Positions 57,810 to 64,000 of a stretch of DNA of 64,000 nucleotides are shown in pieces. The notes below the pieces were generated by a model. The model worked only from the letters and a program-made list of their open reading frames with translations, was not told the origin of the DNA and ran no database searches. How positions within the stretch are numbered: position 1 is the first letter of the stretch; every line of letters begins with the position of its first letter. The stretch lies in assembly GCA_027922465.2 (NCBI GenBank), contig BQMF02000294.1, forward strand, positions 186,001 through 250,000, in the 5' to 3' direction. The translations under genes were made by a program, and so were the position numbers. Source of the stretch: Turritopsis dohrnii. Lineage: Eukaryota > Cnidaria > Hydrozoa > Anthoathecata > Oceaniidae.

Positions 57810-60164
57810 CTAGTATCTCGGGTAAAAACTTTTTACCGAACTTAACTTCGAAAACATTAGGTCAAATCCACCATTCCCGTGTACGTACCCCGTGACGAAA
57901 AAATAAATCATAGAATCGCAACTCAAAAACATCCCAGGTGGCGTCGCTCGCTACCCATGTTCAGTATGTGTTTTGTCGCAAAATTTAAGTCGTGAAAAGT
58001 TTTTACAGGCATTAATTTTTTAATTCATTTCTTACATTCAAAATGTTTAAAACAGAAACAAATAGCAACATGGCTCAGAATATATATTTATACGGAGAAG
58101 AGAAGAAACGTTCACAAAAAAAAGTGCAATATATAACACAGAACTGTTTACCTAGACATACAAAACCAAACATAACAAAATGTTAATTCAAAACAAATTG
58201 ATACCTTCCAACTTTTTCTTTTGTTCCAAAGTTACTACTCGACTGCAACCATTAATGAATTTTTGAAATGATATATAGTCTGTTCTTCCCAAAACCATCA
58301 ACGTCGTGATTAAAACCATGAGTTTCATTTCTTTATGCTTTTTTTATTATTACCTAAAAAATTAATACTTGAATTGTAATACCGAAAACCTTATCATGCT
58401 ATAAGAATATTGAAATAAAAAACAACAACAACAAAAAATGAAATTCAACTACGGATTTATCCTTAAAACAAAAATTTACCCAGAAGATAAAAAGTCACAA
58501 ATAAAATCATAATGCCAAACTTATATATATACCCAGGTACGTAAAGGATTACCATAACACAAAATAATGCATAAACATTTCATTGCACAGTAATAACAAA
58601 TGAACTTCTTAAATACATAATCCATTCACATCTACCTTATGAATAATAATTAAAAACACAAACGTAATGACAGAATTTATATATATATCTAAAGAGTTTA
58701 TAAAAAATTGAAAACAACCACATTTTTAATCTGAGTTAAAATCTCCTCTGGCTAATTCACAACAGTTAAACAACCCTTTATTCTTATTTATCCAGCATAC
58801 TAACTGTGTTTATAACTAAATAGATTTATACTATTTTAACTTTAGCTGAACTTCAAACAAAATGGGATACCTTTCACTGCCAATTCACATGTTAGTAAAC
58901 TACTAAACAGCATTGATCATCTTCTGTAGACATTTTCAAACACTTCTAAACTCTTTACTTCTATATCCATACCTGTAAACAAATTACTAATACTTTATTT
59001 ACTTTCCAGCACATAGGTATTTATAAAACACTTTCGCTACCATTTTTTTTAAGTGAAATACATAAAACTGCTCTCTTCGTTTGGGAAAACTGCTAAACTT
59101 TCTGTATTTTCCAGTAGATTTTGTACTTTTTGGCAGGCAGACAAAAGCATCAAGCATCGATATAAATTAGATACAATAGATACAATTAGACAGCATAACA
59201 CATTCCCCACTTCCACAGCGTCATGAGAAATAAAAACATTCATAGCTGTAGGACCATTTTTAATGTAATAATAGCGCGCGTTACCAAAACAAATTTCTCT
59301 CGGCTTCCTTTTCATCCAGCAGCATATACACATACTAAACGACAGAATAACTGAGACATCCACTCAAAGCTAAATCAATTAATCTTTCAAAACTAAATTA
59401 AAACCATTCCTTACTGTGTAAATAAACATCAAACTGCATTTCTCCACTGCACTTTCTTCTGTATAGCGATATTTGATAACTAAAACGTAAACAAACATTT
59501 AAAAACCTGTTCTTTTATTAATCTAAAATATTAAACAATAAAAGTCTTATGATATTACTACTTTCCGTATAGACCTGTCCGTTCTGCACAGCCAATTTTT
59601 GAAAACTTCACTGCACTTCTTCTGTATGCTCAATATGATTTTTCATTGTAAACAAACAACTAACTCACTTACACGTGCTAATAAGAGTAAAAGTTTAGCA
59701 ATAAACACGATAATAAAACGTTTTATAATAATAACAATACCTTCGTGCATACAAACCAGCGTTTCTTCGTCAGTTCTTTCGTCGATTTGCTTCCACACTT
59801 CACGATACAGAAACTGCCTAAAACAATCAAATTTAAATTAAAATATTCGTATACAAAAAGAAACACTTCTTCTTCGCGAAGTTTCTTGCTCACGAAATGA
59901 TCGTTGACAAATTTCGAACGAAAAAATTGCATTGCTCGCACTCCTCCAAAGACGTTTTTCGGCTGACTTCCACTGCGCAAACCAAAAATAACAAAACGGA
60001 GGAGCATATACTAATCGCGGAAAATCAAAAAAAACGCTCTCGCCTTTGCGTGGCTTTACGACGAAAAGGGAAAAAATAAGAAGGATTTGACCGTAAAAAA
60101 AAACCAAATATGTCACTCTCTAAAATAAAAGTGTGACACACAATTGCGAATTAGTATAATAAGG
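57810..60164 (-). mobile_element. Helitron family A copy 9 (long)
   Basis: 2,355 bp. The ends match short copies, but from about 130 bp inside the 3' terminus a B-like hairpin region (aggtggcgtcgctcgctacc) leads into about 2 kb of other AT-rich DNA. Near the 5' end an ORF (60007-59723) resembles ones in copies 10 and 1. Confidence 0.85.
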
Positions 60165-62401
60165 CTAGTATCCCGGGTAAAAACTTTTTACCGAACTTAA
60201 CTTCGAAAACATTAGGTCAAATCCACCATTCCCGTGTACGTACCCCGTGACGAAAAAATAAATCATAGAATCGCAACTCAAAAACATCCCAGGCGGCGTC
60301 GCTCGCTACCCATGTTCAGTATGGGTTGTGTTGCGAAATTTAACTCGTGTAAAAGTTTCTACAGGCAAAATTTTTTAATTCATTTCTTACATTCAGAAGA
60401 TTAAAAACAGAAACAAATAGCAACATGGCTCAGAATAATATGTTTATACGCAGAAGAGAAGTAACTTTAATGTAAAAAAATGGCAATATATAACACAGAA
60501 CTGTTTACCCAGACATACGAAACCAAACATTACAAAATGTTAATTCAAAACAAATTGATACCTTCCAACTTTTTCTTTTGTTCCAAAGTTACTAATCGAC
60601 TGCAACCATTAATGAATTTTTGAAATGAAATGTAGTCTGTTCTTCCCAAAACCATCAACGTCATGATTAAAACCATGAGTTTCATTTCTTTATGCTTTTT
60701 TTATTATTACCTAAAAAATTAATACTTGAATTGTAATACCGAAAACCTAATCATGCTATAACAATATTGAAATAAAAAATAAAACAAAAAGAAAATTCAA
60801 GTACGCATTTATCCTAAAGATAACAATTAAAAACAAAATTTGGTCTATAAAGTCAACCGATATTGAGTCAATACGGATTCACTCAACACTGGAGCTGAAC
60901 AGAATAAAGACTTTTACCTGGCATACACAACCAAACATCAAATTAATAAAAATAATTGAAACAACAAAATGCCCTACTTTCACCAAAACCATAATTGAAT
61001 ACCCAGAAGATATTAAAAGCAACAAATAAAAACATAATGCTAAACTTATATACCTAGCAAGTATGTATGTAGCAATTCACATAACACAAAATAATGAATG
61101 TCGTAAACAAATATATATAAACTGAAGAAAAATATACCCAAGCAATGCTTCTTTTTTGTAGTACAATCGCAATGAATCCATTCTTCTCTTAAATAACCTT
61201 CTCAACATACCATGTGTTTCATTTATATATTTACAAATTTCGTTTACAAATAGCTACACTTTTTCTTTTCTGACCTAAAAGAAAAAGATTTCAGTAAAGA
61301 ACAGCTACAATACTTACTACTACTGCAACCATATTTAAGCAAACCAAAACAAAAGGCATAAATGGCTGGCAGAAAGGCATGCAGACAAAGCATCAAACAT
61401 CGTCGATCTACTTCCACAGCCATGAAAAAGGAAAACAGTCATAGCTGTGGGACCATTTTTAATTGATCTGTAAATAAATAAATCAAATCAAATCTTCTTT
61501 GCTAACTATAAAAATAATAATAGCGCGCGTTACCAAAACAAATTACTCTCGCCTTCGACTAAACGAAATAACTCATATAATAAGATATCTAATCAAAGCT
61601 ATAGTATTTAATCTTTCAAAACTAAATTAAAACCATTCCTTACTGTGTAAATAAACATCATTTTGTTCTGCATTTCTTCACTACACTTTCTTCTGTATAG
61701 CGATATTTGATAACTAAAACGTAAACAAACATTTAAATACATTTGAATACAAATACATATACCTAACTTGTTCTTTTATTAATCAAAAATAAAAGTTTTA
61801 TAATAATACCTTTTGTTCTTTTGATCTTTCTGCAGCTAATTTTTAAAAACTTCACTGCACTTCTTCTGTATATCTAAATATGATTTTTCATTGTAAACAA
61901 ACAACTAACTCACTTACACGCGCCACCCGTGTTCTTTTATTAATAAGAGTAAAAGTTTAGCAATAAACACGATAATAAAACGTTTTGTAATAATAACAAT
62001 ACCTTCGTGTATACAAACCTGTGTTTCTTCGTCAGTTCTTTCGTCGATTTGCTGCCTAAAACAATCAAATTTAAATTAAAATATTCGTATACAAAAAGAA
62101 ACACGTCTTCTTCGCGAAGTTTCTTGCTCACGAAATGATCGTTGACAAATTTCGAACGAAGAAATTGCATTGCTCGCACTCCTCCAAAGACGTTTTTCGG
62201 CTGATTTCCACTGCGCAAACCAAAAATAACAAAACGGAGGAGCATATACTAATCGCGGAAAATCAAAAAAAGTGTTCTCGCATCTACGTGGTTTTACGAC
62301 AAAAAGGGAAAAAATAAGAAGGATTTGACCGTGAAAAAAAAACAAATATGTCACTCTCAAAAATAAAAGTGTGACACACAATTGCGAATTAGTATAATAA
62401 G
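60165..62401 (-). mobile_element. Helitron family A copy 10 (long)
   Basis: 2,237 bp; same architecture as copy 9, including the internal B-like hairpin near 60,292 and the related 5' ORF (62245-61940). Confidence 0.85.
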
Positions 62402-62968
62402 ATAGTATCCCGGGTAAAAACTTTTTACCGAACTTAACTTCGAAAAGGATGGGTCAAAATCGCCTTTCCCGTGAACGATCCCCGTGATGAAAATTTCTAT
62501 TTAGGAATTGGAAACGGAAAATGTAACTATGTTGTAGAGCTCAAAAAGCTGATCAAAAAAATGTATGGGATCGTTTGGCTACGACCAACCGTTAGAGAGA
62601 TATCGTCGATCAAATATATTGATGACGTCATAGCCGCAGTACCAAATAAAATTTAGGCCCAAATGTTGCGTCACCCTGTAGCCCGTATCGCGGAACCCAG
62701 AAAACGTCAGTTATCCCTATTAGTTCTCGAGATATTTCCCCAAAAACGTCGCGTTCGATTGGGGATGCAATGCAATGATTCCCCGTGATCATAAAAAACT
62801 GACATCAAATGATGCCACGTGCTTTTGGAATAATCGTGAAAAAAGTGTCTCTCGCCTGTACGTGGTTTTACGCGCACATAAGAGGACGATGACCGTAAAT
62901 TTAAACTAAATATATCACTCTCTAAAATAAAAGTGGTATGCACAACGCGGATTATTATAATAAGAAGA
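62402..62968 (-). mobile_element. Helitron family A copy 11 (short)
   Basis: 567 bp; first base of CTAG lost (atag at 62,402), hairpin intact. Confidence 0.83.
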
Positions 62969-64000
62969 CTAGTATCCCGGGTAAAAATTTTTTACCGAAC
63001 TTAACTTCGAAAACATTAGGTCAAATCCACCATTCCCGTGTACGTACCCCGTGAAGAAAAAATAAATCTTAGAATCGCAACTCATCCCAGGTGGCGTCGC
63101 TCGCCAGCCATGTTCAGTATGCGTTGTGTCTCAGAATTTAACTCTTGCAAAAGTTTCTTTTCAGGCATTAATTTCTTAATTCATGTCTTACATTCAGAAA
63201 AACGAATAGCAACATGGCTCAGAATATATATTCATACGCAGAAGAGAAGTAACTTTAATGTAAAAATATGCAATATATAACACAGAACCATTTACCCAGA
63301 CATAATACATAAGACATAATAAATATTACAAAATGTGAATTGAAAACAAATCGATACCTTCTAACTGTGTTTCTTTTGTGCGGAAGTTACATTGGACAGC
63401 AACTATTAATGAATTTTTGAAATGATATATATACAATCTGTTCTTCCCAAAACCATCAACATCATGATAAGAACCATGAGTTTCATTTCTTTAACGGTTT
63501 ACGTGCTGTTTTATTATTATTAATCTTACCTAAAAAATATTTGAAATAAAAAACAAAACAAAAAACAAAAAGTAAATTCATGTACGCATTTATCCTAAAA
63601 ATAATTAATTAAAAACACAAATTCAATGACAGAATTTGTAAAGCTTTTGATTGGAAAGTCTATAAAATCAACCAATGCTATAAGTTAATACAGGTTCAAC
63701 ACTCAACACTGGAGCTGAACTACATTAAGACTTTTAACGTGGGATACACAGCCAAACATCAAAATAATAAAAATAATTGAAACAATGAAATGCCCTACCA
63801 AAGTCATAATTTAATACCGAAAAGATAAAAAGTAACAACAGTAAAACATAATGCGAAACTTATATAGTACCCAGGCATAGTACGTAAACAATTACCATAA
63901 CACAAAATAATGTGTAATCATCACAAAATATAAGAATCCATCCAGCAATGCAATGCAATGCTTCTTATTTGTAGTAGCACAGTTAGAGTTAGTAGTCATA
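62969..64000 (-). mobile_element. Helitron family A copy 12 (long, runs off the window)
   Basis: CTAG at 62,969-62,972, hairpin ggtaaaaattttttacc, then the long-form interior with the B-like hairpin (aggtggcgtcgctcgccagcc near 63,088). The 5' end is outside the window. Confidence 0.83.

Noticed and set aside
52805..63280. Recurrent minus-strand ORFs such as 52805-53005, 53416-53697 and 62707-62943 with similar peptides
   Set aside because: They recur because the Helitron 5' termini recur; the peptides start and stop at different places in each copy.
1..64000. CRISPR arrays, phage genes, integrated viral genes
   Set aside because: No regular spacer arrays and no capsid, envelope or polymerase signatures of viruses were seen; all RT and integrase-like motifs fit LINE, DIRS or IS3EU-type transposons.

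Overview
The window is eukaryotic, AT-rich, invertebrate-type DNA. Genes are split by introns with GT...AG borders, and the repeats include a tRNA-derived SINE, a LINE fragment, DIRS-like fragments, Helitrons, mariner, piggyBac, Academ-like and IS3EU-like elements. No RNA polymerase-type operons, ribosome binding sites, CRISPR arrays or rRNA genes were seen. The mixture fits an early-branching or marine invertebrate such as a cnidarian, sponge or mollusc. I cannot name the species, and I recognised no conserved single-copy host gene. Almost everything readable belongs to transposable elements, many nested inside one another.

Layout. 0-0.7 kb: broken PIF1-like helicase end. 1.4-1.9 kb: possible small three-exon gene with an RG-rich tail. 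2.0-2.3 kb: G-rich minisatellite. 3.8-10.1 kb: two fragments of DIRS-like tyrosine-recombinase retrotransposons (minus strand), separated by about 3.2 kb. 10.6-11.35 kb: two or three well-bordered exons of an unknown minus-strand gene. 11.5-26.7 kb: a Helitron copy split by a mariner-like transposon. That mariner carries an IS3EU-like transposon 13 bp after its transposase stop codon and a piggyBac in its right inverted repeat, and the piggyBac is itself split by a LINE. 26.7-37.2 kb: two more Helitron copies, the second holding an Academ-like element with an XPG-type nuclease. 37.2-53.0 kb: a remnant of an autonomous Helitron (Rep plus start of helicase, minus strand). Its coding region is interrupted by a second IS3EU-like element (43,076-50,007, 6-bp target duplication) and, at the helicase Walker A motif, by a different short Helitron. 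53.0-64 kb: a head-to-tail tandem array of ten complete Helitron units and one unit cut by the window edge, from two families, all in the same orientation.

How the genes work together. The most unusual system is the pair of IS3EU-like transposons. Each carries an integrase-type DDE transposase (HTH plus rve-like core) and a second multi-exon gene for a HECT-type E3 ubiquitin ligase with a small Cys/His finger (also a CUE-like domain in one copy). The two copies are diverged, sit in unrelated host elements, have different inverted repeats and opposite gene arrangements (tandem in one, convergent in the other), yet keep the same two-gene cargo. The copy at 43-50 kb has a full-length transposase ORF and an almost uninterrupted ligase; the copy at 16-22 kb is decayed. 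The autonomous Helitron at 37-53 kb shares its ends with the surrounding short and long Helitron copies and is a plausible ancestor of the machinery that spread them.
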